Assembly: GCA_934316845.1 (NCBI GenBank)
Contig: CAKRDZ010000009.1
Coordinates: forward strand, 1-64,000
Length of the DNA stretch: 64,000 bases
Origin: an uncultured Eubacterium sp.
GTDB taxonomy: Bacteria > Bacillota > Clostridia > Lachnospirales > Lachnospiraceae
Direction of reading: 5' to 3'
Shown here: positions 9,203-18,248 of the stretch, in pieces
Numbering within the stretch: position 1 is the stretch's first letter
Layout of the letters: every line of letters begins with the position of its first letter
Made by a program: the position numbers and the translations under genes
The notes under the pieces: generated by a model
Told to the model about the DNA's origin: nothing
The model's database searches: none
What the model saw: the letters and a program-made list of their open reading frames with translations, nothing else

Positions 9203-10383
9203 TAGACAGACAGCTTGCCGTAATTCACTATAAAAACCATCTTTTGTCCGCTGCGTTTCAGGAAAATGAACTGTACGATGTCATTGTGGAACCGGTCGAA
9301 ACAGAGCAGACAATTGCCATTGGCGACATTTACCTTGCCAAAGTAAAAAACGTAGTGCCCAATATACAGGCAGCCTTTTTGGAAGTTTCCAAAAATAACA
9401 TGTGTTATCTTCCGTTAAAAAAACATGAATTTTCAGAAGTGATGCAGGGGATGGAAATTCCGGTTCAGATCATAAAGCCGGCAGTAAAAAGCAAACAGGC
9501 GGTTTGCTCTCGAAAACTGGAATTGGCAGGGATGTACGCGGTTGTAACGACAGATATCACCACAAAAAATATTTCAAAAAAGATTACTGACCAGACGCAG
9601 CGGGAAAGGCTAAAAAAACTCCTGGAAGAATTTGGAAAAGAAGAATTTGGATTGATTGTTCGTACAACTGCTCAAAATGTAGAGGATGATGTGATCCGGA
9701 AAGAGTGCCGGCATCTGATTGAAAAGATGCGGACATTGCTGGATAAAGCGCAGCACCGTGTCTGTTTTTCCAAGTTGTATGGGGCAGAACGCGAAGTGAT
9801 CCGATATATAAAAGCAAATGGGAATCATTTTTTTGACCGGATCATAACCGATCAAAAAGAAATATTTGACGAATTGCAAAATGACCTGCAGCTGCGGGAA
9901 GAAAATATATGTTTTTATGAAGATTCTTACCCATTAGATAAACTGCTTGGGATCTCGTCCCAGATTGAGAAGTGTCAGAGAAAGCATGTGTGGCTGAAAA
10001 GCGGGGGATCACTTGTGATCGAACCGACGGAAGCACTGACGGTGATCGATGTCAATACCCAGAAGGCGATTCAGGGAAAACGCAATAAAGAACATACCTT
10101 TTTTAAACTCAACCGCGAAGCGGCGGCAGAGGCGGTACGGCAGATAAGGCTTCGGAATCTATCCGGTATTATTCTGATTGATTTTATTGATATGGAAGAA
10201 AAAGAACATATCGAGGAATTGATGTCGATTTTGGAGCAGGAGACAAAAAAAGACCATATACCGACAAAAGTTATTGATATGACGGCACTCGGACTGGTAG
10301 AAATTACCAGAAAAAAAGCACGGAAACCATTGTACGAATTCTTTGGAAGGGAGAAAGAAGAAAAATATGAAGCAAAAAATTAG
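9199..10383 (+). CDS. rng: Ribonuclease E/G family protein
   Basis: A 394-residue protein with the RNase G catalytic layout. An S1 RNA-binding domain sits at about residues 35-115 (IGDIYLAKVKNVVPNIQAAF), and the DNase I-like catalytic region carries EPTEALTVIDVN and IILIDFIDME, whose Asp residues bind magnesium in the family. It lacks the long C-terminal scaffold of RNase E and the terminal zinc-link region is short. The enzyme cleaves single-stranded RNA from the 5' end during rRNA maturation and mRNA decay. In related genomes rplU usually follows directly; here rplU lies 18 kb downstream. Confidence 0.92.
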   Translation: MIDRQLAVIHYKNHLLSAAFQENELYDVIVEPVETEQTIAIGDIYLAKVKNVVPNIQAAFLEVSKNNMCYLPLKKHEFSEVMQGMEIPVQIIKPAVKSKQAVCSRKLELAGMYAVVTTDITTKNISKKITDQTQRERLKKLLEEFGKEEFGLIVRTTAQNVEDDVIRKECRHLIEKMRTLLDKAQHRVCFSKLYGAEREVIRYIKANGNHFFDRIITDQKEIFDELQNDLQLREENICFYEDSYPLDKLLGISSQIEKCQRKHVWLKSGGSLVIEPTEALTVIDVNTQKAIQGKRNKEHTFFKLNREAAAEAVRQIRLRNLSGIILIDFIDMEEKEHIEELMSILEQETKKDHIPTKVIDMTALGLVEITRKKARKPLYEFFGREKEEKYEAKN

Positions 10384-13105
10384 AAACCGGATAAAAGCGA
10401 TTGACAAAAAGCAAATGAAGACAACCGCAAAGGAACTGGGAATCCTTGCCGCGGTAATAAGCGTGGTCACATTGCTGGCTTATGCGGCAAATGGAATTTA
10501 TCCTTTCGGGGAACATTCTATCGCGCGCGGAGATATGGTACAGCAGACAATCCCAAATGGAATGTACTACGTATGGGATATTCTTCACGGAAAAGCAAGC
10601 CCGTTTTTCACCTGGAATTCTGCCTTTGGAATGGATCTCTCCGGAGCCTGTTCACTAAGTTCGATGTTATGTCCGTTGAACCTGCTTTTGTTCTTCTGCC
10701 CACGGGGTGCGATTTATTATTTTGCTAACTTTTTTGTTATTTTAAAAATGATAGGCATTGGCTTTGCCATGTATTTCTATCTCCGCCGTTACAAACTGCC
10801 GGCCATTGTTCCGATTTTAGGTGGTGCAGTGTATGCATTCGGTGCAGCAAGTCTGGTACATTTTCAAATTATGATGGTAATGGATGCCGCCTTTTTCCTG
10901 CCACTTTTGATGATTGGACTGGACCGGCTCATCCAATTAAAACGCAGCCGCTTTTTTATCGTTACCCTTGCACTGGCAATGATTACCAATGCATATACCG
11001 GCTGTATTCTGTGTATTTTCCTGTTTATGACAAGCGGACTCCGTATTCTCGCAGCTCCGTGGAAGGAGACAGAGAGCCGGAGAAAGACGGTGCTGCGTCT
11101 GTTTTTTGCCGTTGCGGCGGGATGTCTGTTAAGCGCTGTCGTGGCAATTCCGGCATTACATAGTATCACAAGTACGTCAAGATATCAGACCGGCGATCTG
11201 ATGCAGACATATCAGAATGCAATCAAGGCCGTATGGAGCGATTCGGATTGGAAGGCAGTAGAGCGCATGGTTGTCAATATGTCCCTGCCGCTGGCTGCAA
11301 TCGTATATTTTATCATTGCCGGCAAAGGAACCATAAAAGAAAAAGCAAGAAACTATCTGGCACACATCCTTCGCCTTGTATTTCTGGCAGCTTCTGTAAT
11401 CGTTCCGGGAACCGAACTTTTGTGGCATGGGGGAAGCCGTGCCATGTGGCCGCTCCGGTTTATTTATGTAATTACGTTTTCGCTCATTGATTTTGCTGTC
11501 CGCCTGATGGCAGATAATTATGAGAAAGAAAAGAAATCTCTTGCCCAGAACGACCGGCAGAAGAAACTACGTATACTGGCGCTGTCCGTAACAGGTGTTA
11601 CGGTAATTATGACATTTGTCTGGAAAAAAATCTACGAAAATTACTGTGAAGGGCCGGATTATGGCACACTGCAGGACGGATATCTGTGTATTGCGGTAGA
11701 GATTATTTTCCTGTTATTATACCTTGTATTGTTTAAAATAAAAAAAGCCAGATGGGGGATCGCTGTGCTTTTATGTGTGGAACTTGTCGGCACGACCTTG
11801 ATCAGTTATGCACCAAATAAGGACAACATTACGGTGTTTGATGCAAAATATCTGGAGGCCGCCAATAATCTAGGCAAAAGTCTTGACCCGGATACGGAGC
11901 CGTTTGAGCGTATCAAAAATATGGATTACAAAGTAGATCACATGGAGTATTCCATCGTAGCAGGCAAGCAGGCGATTTCCAATTATTGGCATGTAATCAG
12001 CCCGGATCTTCAGCCGATGTTTTCTTCGCTTGGATATACGATCAACTGGACACAGCTTCTGGATACCGGTGGCACGATCTTCAGTGACAGTTTGTTCCAG
12101 ATTAAAAATGCAGTGAGCGAGAGAGAACTTCCGACGCTTCTTTATGATAAGGTAAAGGATGTGGAAGGCGGCGAAGAAGATTCGCTCTCCTTATATAAAG
12201 CAAAACTAACGATGCCGTTTGCTGTCCAAATCAATACAGCGTCTCTGGCAGCTTCGGCGGATAAATTTGCAGCGCAGAATGATCTGTTCCGTGCTGTCTC
12301 CGGAGCAGAACAGCCGCTTATCACAGACGTAAGTTCGCAGATCAACAATGGAATGATCTCTCTTGCGGTTACCGGCGGCAAAAAAGTAATTTATTTTTAC
12401 GGAACAAATACAGGCGAAAATCCGGTGACGGTCTACGTGGATGGACAGCCGGTAAAAATCCCTGCTTCCAGTTATTATGAAAATGAGCAGTACCCAAATG
12501 ATTTTTGTAACGGTCTTGTCTGTCTTGGCGCATTTGAAAACCAAAATGTACTGATCCAGTTTGCAACCGGTGCACCGGTTACGGATCTGCATGTGGGTGT
12601 GCTTGATTATACCCTGCTGGAGCAGACCGCTTCCCGGCTTAATACGACCGGTATGCAGGTGGAAAATCTTAAGCAAAAGCACAGTGGAGCCACTTTTGAT
12701 GTAAAAAATGCAGAGAAGGGAACCATTTTTATCCCGGTTCCTTTTGACAAAAACTGGATATGCAGGGTGAATGGTGAAAATGTTTCCGATCAGGTTACAT
12801 CCATTGACGGTATGATGGGAATCCCGGTTGCAGAGGGAACCAATACGATTTCCATAAAGTATCAGGCAGAGGGAAGAGTACAGGGCGGCATTATCACGTT
12901 CGCAGCCCTTCTTATCTGTTGCAGTGTGTGGCTTCTGAACCGCAGAGGATTTTTTGAACGTCACACAAAAAATGTGCAGGAAGCTGCCGCATGGATTGTC
13001 TTTGCGGTGTTTGTCGCGGCGTGTATCGTATTTGTATTCGCGATGTTTGTCATACCGGCACGCCAATATATGACAACTCTGTCTGAAATGGAAGACGTGA
13101 ATTAG
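10367..13105 (+). CDS. YfhO family multi-pass membrane protein
   Basis: This 912-residue protein belongs to the YfhO family of GT-C-like membrane proteins. About ten to twelve membrane helices occupy residues 30-470, a long extracytoplasmic domain spans about 480-840, and two further helices lie at the C-terminus. The first loop with FGEHSIARGDMVQQ contains the acidic residue typical of GT-C enzymes. YfhO of Bacillus is needed for lipoteichoic-acid glycosylation, so transfer of a sugar from a lipid carrier to a wall polymer is likely. The start ATG 10367 overlaps the end of rng by 17 bases; an in-frame TTG at 10343 is less likely. Confidence 0.88.
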   Translation: MKQKIRNRIKAIDKKQMKTTAKELGILAAVISVVTLLAYAANGIYPFGEHSIARGDMVQQTIPNGMYYVWDILHGKASPFFTWNSAFGMDLSGACSLSSMLCPLNLLLFFCPRGAIYYFANFFVILKMIGIGFAMYFYLRRYKLPAIVPILGGAVYAFGAASLVHFQIMMVMDAAFFLPLLMIGLDRLIQLKRSRFFIVTLALAMITNAYTGCILCIFLFMTSGLRILAAPWKETESRRKTVLRLFFAVAAGCLLSAVVAIPALHSITSTSRYQTGDLMQTYQNAIKAVWSDSDWKAVERMVVNMSLPLAAIVYFIIAGKGTIKEKARNYLAHILRLVFLAASVIVPGTELLWHGGSRAMWPLRFIYVITFSLIDFAVRLMADNYEKEKKSLAQNDRQKKLRILALSVTGVTVIMTFVWKKIYENYCEGPDYGTLQDGYLCIAVEIIFLLLYLVLFKIKKARWGIAVLLCVELVGTTLISYAPNKDNITVFDAKYLEAANNLGKSLDPDTEPFERIKNMDYKVDHMEYSIVAGKQAISNYWHVISPDLQPMFSSLGYTINWTQLLDTGGTIFSDSLFQIKNAVSERELPTLLYDKVKDVEGGEEDSLSLYKAKLTMPFAVQINTASLAASADKFAAQNDLFRAVSGAEQPLITDVSSQINNGMISLAVTGGKKVIYFYGTNTGENPVTVYVDGQPVKIPASSYYENEQYPNDFCNGLVCLGAFENQNVLIQFATGAPVTDLHVGVLDYTLLEQTASRLNTTGMQVENLKQKHSGATFDVKNAEKGTIFIPVPFDKNWICRVNGENVSDQVTSIDGMMGIPVAEGTNTISIKYQAEGRVQGGIITFAALLICCSVWLLNRRGFFERHTKNVQEAAAWIVFAVFVAACIVFVFAMFVIPARQYMTTLSEMEDVN

Positions 13106-13106
13106 C

Positions 13107-13153
13107 GAAAATGTACAATTTTTTTCAAAAAGAAGACAAAATTTGTGCATTTT
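13107..13153 (+). terminator. Possible terminator after the YfhO gene
   Basis: AAAATGTACAATTTT (from 13107) can pair, with one bulge and one G-U pair, with AAAATTTGTGCATTTT (13137-13153). The arm itself is T-rich, but there is no long trailing T-run. Confidence 0.45.
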
Positions 13154-13184
13154 ACAATAATTTTGATAAAATCACAAAAAAAAC

Positions 13185-13212
13185 TTGCTGAAAATGAATT
13201 ATATGGTATAAT
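13185..13212 (+). promoter_or_regulatory. Promoter of the phosphoketolase gene
   Basis: TTGCTG (13185-13190), a 16-base spacer and TATAAT (13207-13212). The leader of about 125 bases contains a hairpin, GTAGTGAAAGCC with GGTTTTTCTAC around 13223-13250, of unknown role. Confidence 0.7.
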
Positions 13213-13341
13213 GGAAAGCGGTGTAGTGAAAGCCATTGCGGTTTTTCTACTCAAAAAGCTATCGAAACTGCCTTTTTTTAGTATTACATAACTCGTACAA
13301 AGAGAGCAGATCGAATAAAAACAGAATTTGGAAGGAGCAAA

Positions 13342-15756
13342 ATGAAAATGGCAAACATGAATGATTGTCCAGAAAAGCTGCCATTGACTGATGAGTATTT
13401 GGAAAAAATGAATGCTTATTGGCGTGCAGCAAACTATTTAGCAGCAGCTCAGCTTTACATGCTTGACAACCCTCTTTTACGTGAGCCTCTCACAAGAGAT
13501 CAGGTAAAGAAAAAAATCGTAGGTCACTGGGGTACAGTTCCGGGACAGAACTTTGTTTATACGCATTTAAACAGAGCTATCAAAAAATATGATTTGGATA
13601 TGGTATTGATTTCCGGTCCTGGTCACGGTGGAAACTTCTTCGTAGCAAACTCCTACTTGGAAGGACACTACAGTGAGATTTATCCAAACGTAAGTGAAGA
13701 TATTGAAGGTATGAAGAGACTCTGCAAACAGTTCTCTTTCCCAGGCGGTATTTCCAGCCACGTAGCACCGGAGACTCCTGGTTCTATCAACGAAGGTGGT
13801 GAGCTTGGTTACTCCATCGCTCATGCATTCGGTTCTGTATTTGATAACCCAGGTCTGATCACAGCTACTATCGTAGGTGATGGTGAAGCTGAGACAGGTC
13901 CACTTGCTACAGCTTGGCATTGTAATAAATTCTTGAATCCTGTTACTGACGGTGCGGTTCTTCCAATCCTTCACTTGAACGGATACAAGATCAGCAACCC
14001 TACTGTATTCGCACGTATTTCTCATGAAGAAGTAGAAGACTTCTTTAAGGGATGCGGATGGGAGCCAATCTTCGTAGAAGACGATATGAAGAGTCCGGAT
14101 TATATCATGACAATGCATCGTAAGATGGCTGAGGCTCTTGATACAGCAGTAGAAAAGATCAAAGCAATCCAGAAAGATGCTCGTGAAAATGGTAACACAG
14201 AGCGCCCAATCTGGCCAATGATCGTTCTTCGTACTCCTAAGGGATGGACAGGTCCTAAATTTGATGATGACGGAAATAAGATCGAAGATTCTTTCCGTGC
14301 TCACCAGGTACCTATCACAATGGAGAAACCGGAGCATTTGGAACAGTTGAAAGAATGGTTGCTCAGCTACAAACCGGAAGAGCTTTTCGATGAGAATGCT
14401 CAGTTGATCCCAGAATTGAAAGCACTTGCACCAGTTGGCGATGCACGTATCAGTGCAAACCCACATGCAAACGGTGGTCTTTTGCTGAGAGATCTTCGTC
14501 TCCCAGACTTCCGTGAGTATGGTGTAGATGTACCAAAACCGGGTTCTGTTGAAAAACAGGATATGATCGAGCTTGGTGCATTTGTACGTGATATCTTCAA
14601 ATTGAACGAAGAGACAAAGAACTTCCGTATTTTCGGACCGGACGAGACAATGTCTAACCGTCTGTATCATGCATTTGAAGCTACAAACCGTGACTTCATG
14701 GCTGAAAAATACGATGATGATGATAAACTTGCAAACGATGGACGTATCATGGACTCTTACCTGAGCGAGCATATGTGCGAAGGATGGTTAGAGGGATATC
14801 TTTTGACAGGTCGTCATGGATTCTTCGCTTCTTACGAAGCATTTATCCGTGTAGTAGACTCTATGGCTGCTCAGCATGCAAAATGGTTGAAAGTTACATC
14901 CGAACTTCCATGGAGACAGAAGATCGCTTCCTTGAACCTTCTTCTTACATCCAACGTATGGCAGCAGGACCACAACGGATTTACGCATCAGGATCCTGGA
15001 TTCCTCGATCACATCGCTAACAAAAAAGCAGATGTTGTTCGTATGTATCTGCCACCAGACGCTAACTGTCTGCTTTCCTGCTTCGATCACTGTATCAGAA
15101 GTAAGAACTATGTAAACGTAATCGTAGCATCCAAGCACCCAAGTCACCAGTGGCTGACTATGGAGCAGGCTGTAAAACATTGTTCTCAGGGTATCGGTAT
15201 CTGGGAATGGGCAAGTAACGATCAGGGCGAAGAGCCGGATGTAGTACTTGCATGCTGCGGTGATACACCTACAAAAGAGGCTTTGGCTGCTGTTACAATC
15301 CTTCGTGACAACATTCCTGACCTCAAGATCCGTTTCGTAAACGTAGTTGACCTTATGAAGCTGGAATCCAATTCCAAACATCCTCACGGATTGACAGATG
15401 CAGAATATGATGCTATCTTCACAAAAGATAAACCAATCATCTTCGCATTCCACGGATATCCAACTTTGATTCATGAGTTGACATACTATAGAACAAACCG
15501 TAATCTTCATGTATTTGGATATCAGGAAGAGGGTACGATCACAACTCCATTCGACATGAGAGTTCAGAACAAGATCGACCGTTTCAACTTGACAAAATCT
15601 GTCATCGAGAACCTTCCACAGCTTGGAAACAAAGGTTCCTTCTTGATCCAGAAGATGAACGATATGCTCGTAGCTCACAAACAGTACATCCACGAAGAAG
15701 GTATCGATCTTCCGGAAGTACGTGACTGGGTATGGCATACACCGGAAGATAAATAA
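13342..15756 (+). CDS. xfp: Xylulose-5-phosphate / fructose-6-phosphate phosphoketolase
   Basis: The 804-residue product is a full-length thiamine-diphosphate phosphoketolase. It splits xylulose 5-phosphate (and probably fructose 6-phosphate) with phosphate into acetyl phosphate and an aldose phosphate, giving a bypass of glycolysis. Signature stretches are [11 protein letters not shown] near residue 58, ISGPGHGG near 90, the cofactor motif [15 protein letters not shown] near 178, and [10 protein letters not shown] near 545. ATG 13342 has AAGGAG at 13332-13337. Codon choice is strikingly optimised (CGT, TTC, AAC), unlike flanking genes, which suggests very high expression. It is a single-gene unit with its own promoter; its 3' flank holds a repeat element and a terminator. 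Confidence 0.97.
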   Translation: MKMANMNDCPEKLPLTDEYLEKMNAYWRAANYLAAAQLYMLDNPLLREPLTRDQVKKKIVGHWGTVPGQNFVYTHLNRAIKKYDLDMVLISGPGHGGNFFVANSYLEGHYSEIYPNVSEDIEGMKRLCKQFSFPGGISSHVAPETPGSINEGGELGYSIAHAFGSVFDNPGLITATIVGDGEAETGPLATAWHCNKFLNPVTDGAVLPILHLNGYKISNPTVFARISHEEVEDFFKGCGWEPIFVEDDMKSPDYIMTMHRKMAEALDTAVEKIKAIQKDARENGNTERPIWPMIVLRTPKGWTGPKFDDDGNKIEDSFRAHQVPITMEKPEHLEQLKEWLLSYKPEELFDENAQLIPELKALAPVGDARISANPHANGGLLLRDLRLPDFREYGVDVPKPGSVEKQDMIELGAFVRDIFKLNEETKNFRIFGPDETMSNRLYHAFEATNRDFMAEKYDDDDKLANDGRIMDSYLSEHMCEGWLEGYLLTGRHGFFASYEAFIRVVDSMAAQHAKWLKVTSELPWRQKIASLNLLLTSNVWQQDHNGFTHQDPGFLDHIANKKADVVRMYLPPDANCLLSCFDHCIRSKNYVNVIVASKHPSHQWLTMEQAVKHCSQGIGIWEWASNDQGEEPDVVLACCGDTPTKEALAAVTILRDNIPDLKIRFVNVVDLMKLESNSKHPHGLTDAEYDAIFTKDKPIIFAFHGYPTLIHELTYYRTNRNLHVFGYQEEGTITTPFDMRVQNKIDRFNLTKSVIENLPQLGNKGSFLIQKMNDMLVAHKQYIHEEGIDLPEVRDWVWHTPEDK

Positions 15757-15769
15757 TTTGAAAATTATT

Positions 15770-15960
15770 GTAACTATTCAGGATCAATGTATGAAAATCA
15801 ACGAATCGTCGTGCTTGCACGTAAGAGACTTTGATTTTCATACATTTAGATCCTAATAGGGCTCCCCCTCCCCATATGAGCATTTTTAGCCTTGCCAAAG
15901 GCGGGAAAGAACACGAAGTGTTCGAAATGCGAATGTGTGGGAGGGGGCCTGAATAGTTAC
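15770..15960. repeat. 190-bp inverted-repeat element, copy 2 (opposite orientation)
   Basis: This is the reverse complement of the element at 5236-5428, with a few scattered changes, many of them compensatory within the arms. It starts GTAACTATTCAGG and ends CCTGAATAGTTAC. The left hairpin pairs AATGTATGAAAATCAA with TTGATTTTCATACATT; the right pairs CCCCCTCCCCATATG with a CGAATGTGTGGGAGGGGG arm. I see no clear target duplication here. As with copy 1, it sits directly behind a stop codon (14 bases after phosphoketolase). Confidence 0.85.
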
Positions 15961-15979
15961 AAAGTGTATTGAAGTTCAG

Positions 15980-16010
15980 ATCCCCGCAGGCAGTTGTCTG
16001 TGGGGATTTT
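15980..16010 (+). terminator. Rho-independent terminator after phosphoketolase
   Basis: ATCCCCGCAG (15980-15989) pairs with CTGTGGGGAT (15998-16007), followed by TTT. It lies downstream of repeat copy 2, so the phosphoketolase transcript probably runs through the element. Confidence 0.75.
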
Positions 16011-16064
16011 AAATTCATAAAAAATTTGAAAAAAACATTCTTTTGTGATATGATTAAAACTAAA

Positions 16065-16126
16065 GGTAAAAGTACGTTGTGTAAAAAGGTATATTGGTTT
16101 AGAAATCCATATGGAAAATTATGGTA
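16065..16126 (+). pseudogene. Relic of an ATPase Walker A region
   Basis: Translated in this frame the DNA gives GKSTLCKKVYWFRNPYGKLW and then a stop. This closely matches GKSTLCKAVYYFRN in the intact ATPase gene at 16923, and the nucleotide sequences align well too. Only the Walker A segment survives, with no start and no ribosome binding site. It shows that a second, related ATPase gene once existed here or that the locus was rearranged. Confidence 0.65.
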
Positions 16127-16145
16127 ATTGATGGGATTATAGAAA

Positions 16146-16164
16146 CTCGCACCATTGGTGCGAG
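16146..16164. repeat. Perfect short palindrome
   Basis: CTCGCACC (16146-16153), loop ATT, GGTGCGAG (16157-16164). It sits 17 bases before the ATG of the DUF1016 relic and may be a regulatory hairpin of that former gene. Confidence 0.5.
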
Positions 16165-16181
16165 AAATGGGGAGCTGCGCT

Positions 16182-16629
16182 ATGAAGAAAGATGAGATAT
16201 TTGGATATGAACCGCTTGTAGATGAGTTAAAAGAATTAATTCATAAAAAACAGTATCAAGTTATAAAGTTGATTAATTCTGAAACAATAATAAATCTATA
16301 TTGATTTATTATTGTTTCATAGAAGGTTAAGAAGTCTGATAGCAATAGAACTAAAAATTGGTGAATTTGAAGCTGAATATGCTGGCAAGATGCAGCTGTA
16401 TTTGTCTGCATTGGATGAGCAAGTGAAATTACCAGAGGAGAATCCATCAATTGGAATTATTATTTGCAAAAGCAAGGATAAAACTTATGTGGAATACGCA
16501 TTAAAGAATAGCAATTCTCCGATTGGAGTGGCAACATATAAGTTGAGGAATACCTTGCCAAAACATATGAAAGAAATGCTGCCGGGGCCGGAGGAGATTG
16601 CTAAAAGATTGAAAATATTTGAAGAATAG
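16182..16629 (+). pseudogene. DUF1016 / YhcG-type nuclease gene with internal deletion
   Basis: The first part (16182-16304) encodes 40 residues, ending INSETIINLY and a stop, like the N-terminal helix of YhcG/DUF1016 proteins. The second part (from about 16312) encodes FHRRLRSLIAIELKIGEF, EYAGKMQLYLSALDE, PSIGIIICKSKDKTYVEYAL and so on: the C-terminal PD-(D/E)xK nuclease domain of the same family, with its E-x-K catalytic core (IELK). About 200 residues between are missing, and a 17-bp perfect inverted repeat lies exactly at the junction. The protein cannot be made whole, so this is a broken gene. DUF1016 genes are common in restriction and defence islands. Confidence 0.82.
16280..16319. repeat. 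17-bp perfect inverted repeat at the deletion joint
   Basis: TGAAACAATAATAAATC (16280-16296), six-base loop TATATT, then GATTTATTATTGTTTCA (16303-16319). One arm lies in the N-terminal coding part, the other arm in the C-terminal coding part, of the DUF1016 relic. Confidence 0.9.
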
Positions 16630-16654
16630 ATGACGATAAATTTGAATTAATATA

Positions 16655-16683
16655 TTGTATCTTTTCATAGAATAGTATATATT
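16655..16683 (+). promoter_or_regulatory. Promoter reading into the repeat leader and the ATPase pair
   Basis: TTGTAT (16655-16660), 17-base spacer, TATATT (16678-16683). Transcription would begin near 16690 and pass through the tandem hairpin repeats. Confidence 0.55.
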
Positions 16684-16723
16684 ATAAATAGGAAAACAAA
16701 ATGTTTTCTTCATCACATTATGA

Positions 16724-16825
16724 GTCTTGTGACGGTTCTGACAAGACATTAAACGAAAAGTGACCGAGTGATGAGAGGTGTGACGGTTCTGACACCTCGG
16801 TAAATAAAAAGTGACCGAGTGATGA
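16724..16825 (+). repeat. Two tandem 51-base units with covarying hairpins
   Basis: Each unit holds a 7-bp stem around the same 10-base loop GACGGTTCTG. The stems differ but each pairs perfectly: GTCTTGT/ACAAGAC in unit 1 (16724-16747) and GAGGTGT/ACACCTC in unit 2 (16775-16798). Both are followed by an identical AAAAGTGACCGAGTGATGA (16756-16774 and 16807-16825). Compensatory stem changes with a fixed loop argue for selection on RNA structure. Confidence 0.8.
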
Positions 16826-16836
16826 AATTTTCGAGA

Positions 16837-16860
16837 GAGAGGGGACAATCTCTTCTTTTT
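16837..16860 (+). terminator. Weak terminator-like hairpin ahead of the ATPase gene
   Basis: A short stem (AGAGA pairing with TCTCT around 16837-16852) is followed by TCTTTTT. It is weak on its own but is in the right place to end a short repeat RNA started at 16690. Confidence 0.35.
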
Positions 16861-16922
16861 AATAAACTAAGGAGAGTGTTCGTGCCTAGTTACACAAACA
16901 AGCATATAAAGGAGTAATCATC

Positions 16923-18248
16923 GTGGCTAAGATAGTTATAAACCATTTGGGATCCATACATCATGTCGAAATGGATATAAAACGAGTGAATATTTTTATT
17001 GGAGAACAAGCTACCGGGAAAAGTACGTTATGTAAAGCGGTATATTATTTTAGAAATTTAAAAGAGGTTTTGCTGGACTATTACTATACTGTTGGGCAAG
17101 AAGGCGAAAGCAGTAGAGGGTTACTCAAAGAACTAAGCAGCAGACTTAAAGATTCATTTGTCAGTCTTTTTGGGTACAGCTGGCAATTGCCGGCAGACTT
17201 ATCTATGGACTATTATTATTCCGAACAGCACTGGGTAAAAATTAAATTAATGCAGGCAGAGAGAAAATATATTTCTGTTGAGTTTAGTAAAATACTATTA
17301 GAAGAATTGCAGACTCTGGATAATTATGCAAATAAATTTTATGAGTCCATAACGGCAATTAATGGACGGTCAATATTACCAGTATTAGAAAACAAAAAAT
17401 TCTATGAATATTTGGAAAATGAGGTTTCACGGATACTTGTAGACGATATGACAACATACTATATCCCTGCCGGAAGAGGTCTGCTTTCTTTATTATGCAA
17501 TCAAAAAACGTATTTGAATTATGGAGAACTTGATCCTATTAATCGGAAATTTATGCAGACCATAGAGACATTACAGCCTAAATTTGCAGATGGAACAACA
17601 CACGTTCATAAGTATTATCCCATTTCTGAAAGAAAATTTAATGTTAAGAAAATAAGCGAAGAAATTATTCACGGAATGAAAGGGGAATACTTTTATCAAA
17701 AAGGCAGAGAGTATCTGCAAATGGAAAACAGTGAGGAAGAAATTGCAATAAACTTCACCTCGTCAGGGCAACAGGAGATTTTATGGCTGTATAATCAATT
17801 ATATGTTTTGATGTTAAAAGACGAAAAAGCTTTTGTTATAATTGAAGAACCAGAAGCTCATTTATACCCGATTTTGCAGAAAAATATAGTAGATTTTATT
17901 GTTAAATATATAAATATTACCGGTGGATCAGCAATAATTACGACACATAGTCCGTATATTTTGACTGAAACAAACAATCTGTGTTTTATAGGAAAAATGA
18001 AAAACAATGATAGTATCCGCAAAGAAGTTGAAAAACTTGTCGGAAAGTGGGCCTACATTTTTTTAGAGGAACTGAATGCCTACAAGTTAAGTAATGGTTT
18101 GCATGGAACAGAGGTGCTTTCTTTGATTGAAAAAGAAACCGGGGAACTATTAGCAGAAGAGATTGATGATATTAGTCAGGAAATTAATGAAATATACAGT
18201 AAACTGTTTTATATGGAGGAAGGACTTATCGCCGATGAAAAAAATTGA
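16923..18248 (+). CDS. AAA/ABC-type ATPase (OLD-like, AAA15 class)
   Basis: This 441-residue ATPase has the Walker A motif GEQATGKST at residues 27-35, a signature-like SSGQQEIL near 278, Walker B with the catalytic glutamate in VIIEEPEAHLYP near 305-315, and the H-loop TTHSPYIL near 341. This layout is that of the SMC/RecF-like OLD and AAA15 ATPases found in many anti-phage systems (Septu, Gabija, PARIS, Retron-Eco8 types). It lacks the C-terminal TOPRIM nuclease of OLD. The start is GTG 16923, with AAAGGAG at 16908-16914. The stop overlaps the next gene's start by 14 bases, so the two are coupled. I infer a two-component defence-like module. Confidence 0.85.
   Translation: MAKIVINHLGSIHHVEMDIKRVNIFIGEQATGKSTLCKAVYYFRNLKEVLLDYYYTVGQEGESSRGLLKELSSRLKDSFVSLFGYSWQLPADLSMDYYYSEQHWVKIKLMQAERKYISVEFSKILLEELQTLDNYANKFYESITAINGRSILPVLENKKFYEYLENEVSRILVDDMTTYYIPAGRGLLSLLCNQKTYLNYGELDPINRKFMQTIETLQPKFADGTTHVHKYYPISERKFNVKKISEEIIHGMKGEYFYQKGREYLQMENSEEEIAINFTSSGQQEILWLYNQLYVLMLKDEKAFVIIEEPEAHLYPILQKNIVDFIVKYINITGGSAIITTHSPYILTETNNLCFIGKMKNNDSIRKEVEKLVGKWAYIFLEELNAYKLSNGLHGTEVLSLIEKETGELLAEEIDDISQEINEIYSKLFYMEEGLIADEKN

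Noticed and set aside
13567..15738. Long antisense frames opposite phosphoketolase
   Set aside because: They result from strong codon bias in xfp; composition is atypical and no start signals exist.
16501..16848. A - strand frame with repeated peptide CQNRH ... HHSVTF
   Set aside because: The peptide repeat comes from the non-coding 51-base DNA repeats; there is no ribosome binding site and the covarying stems point to RNA.
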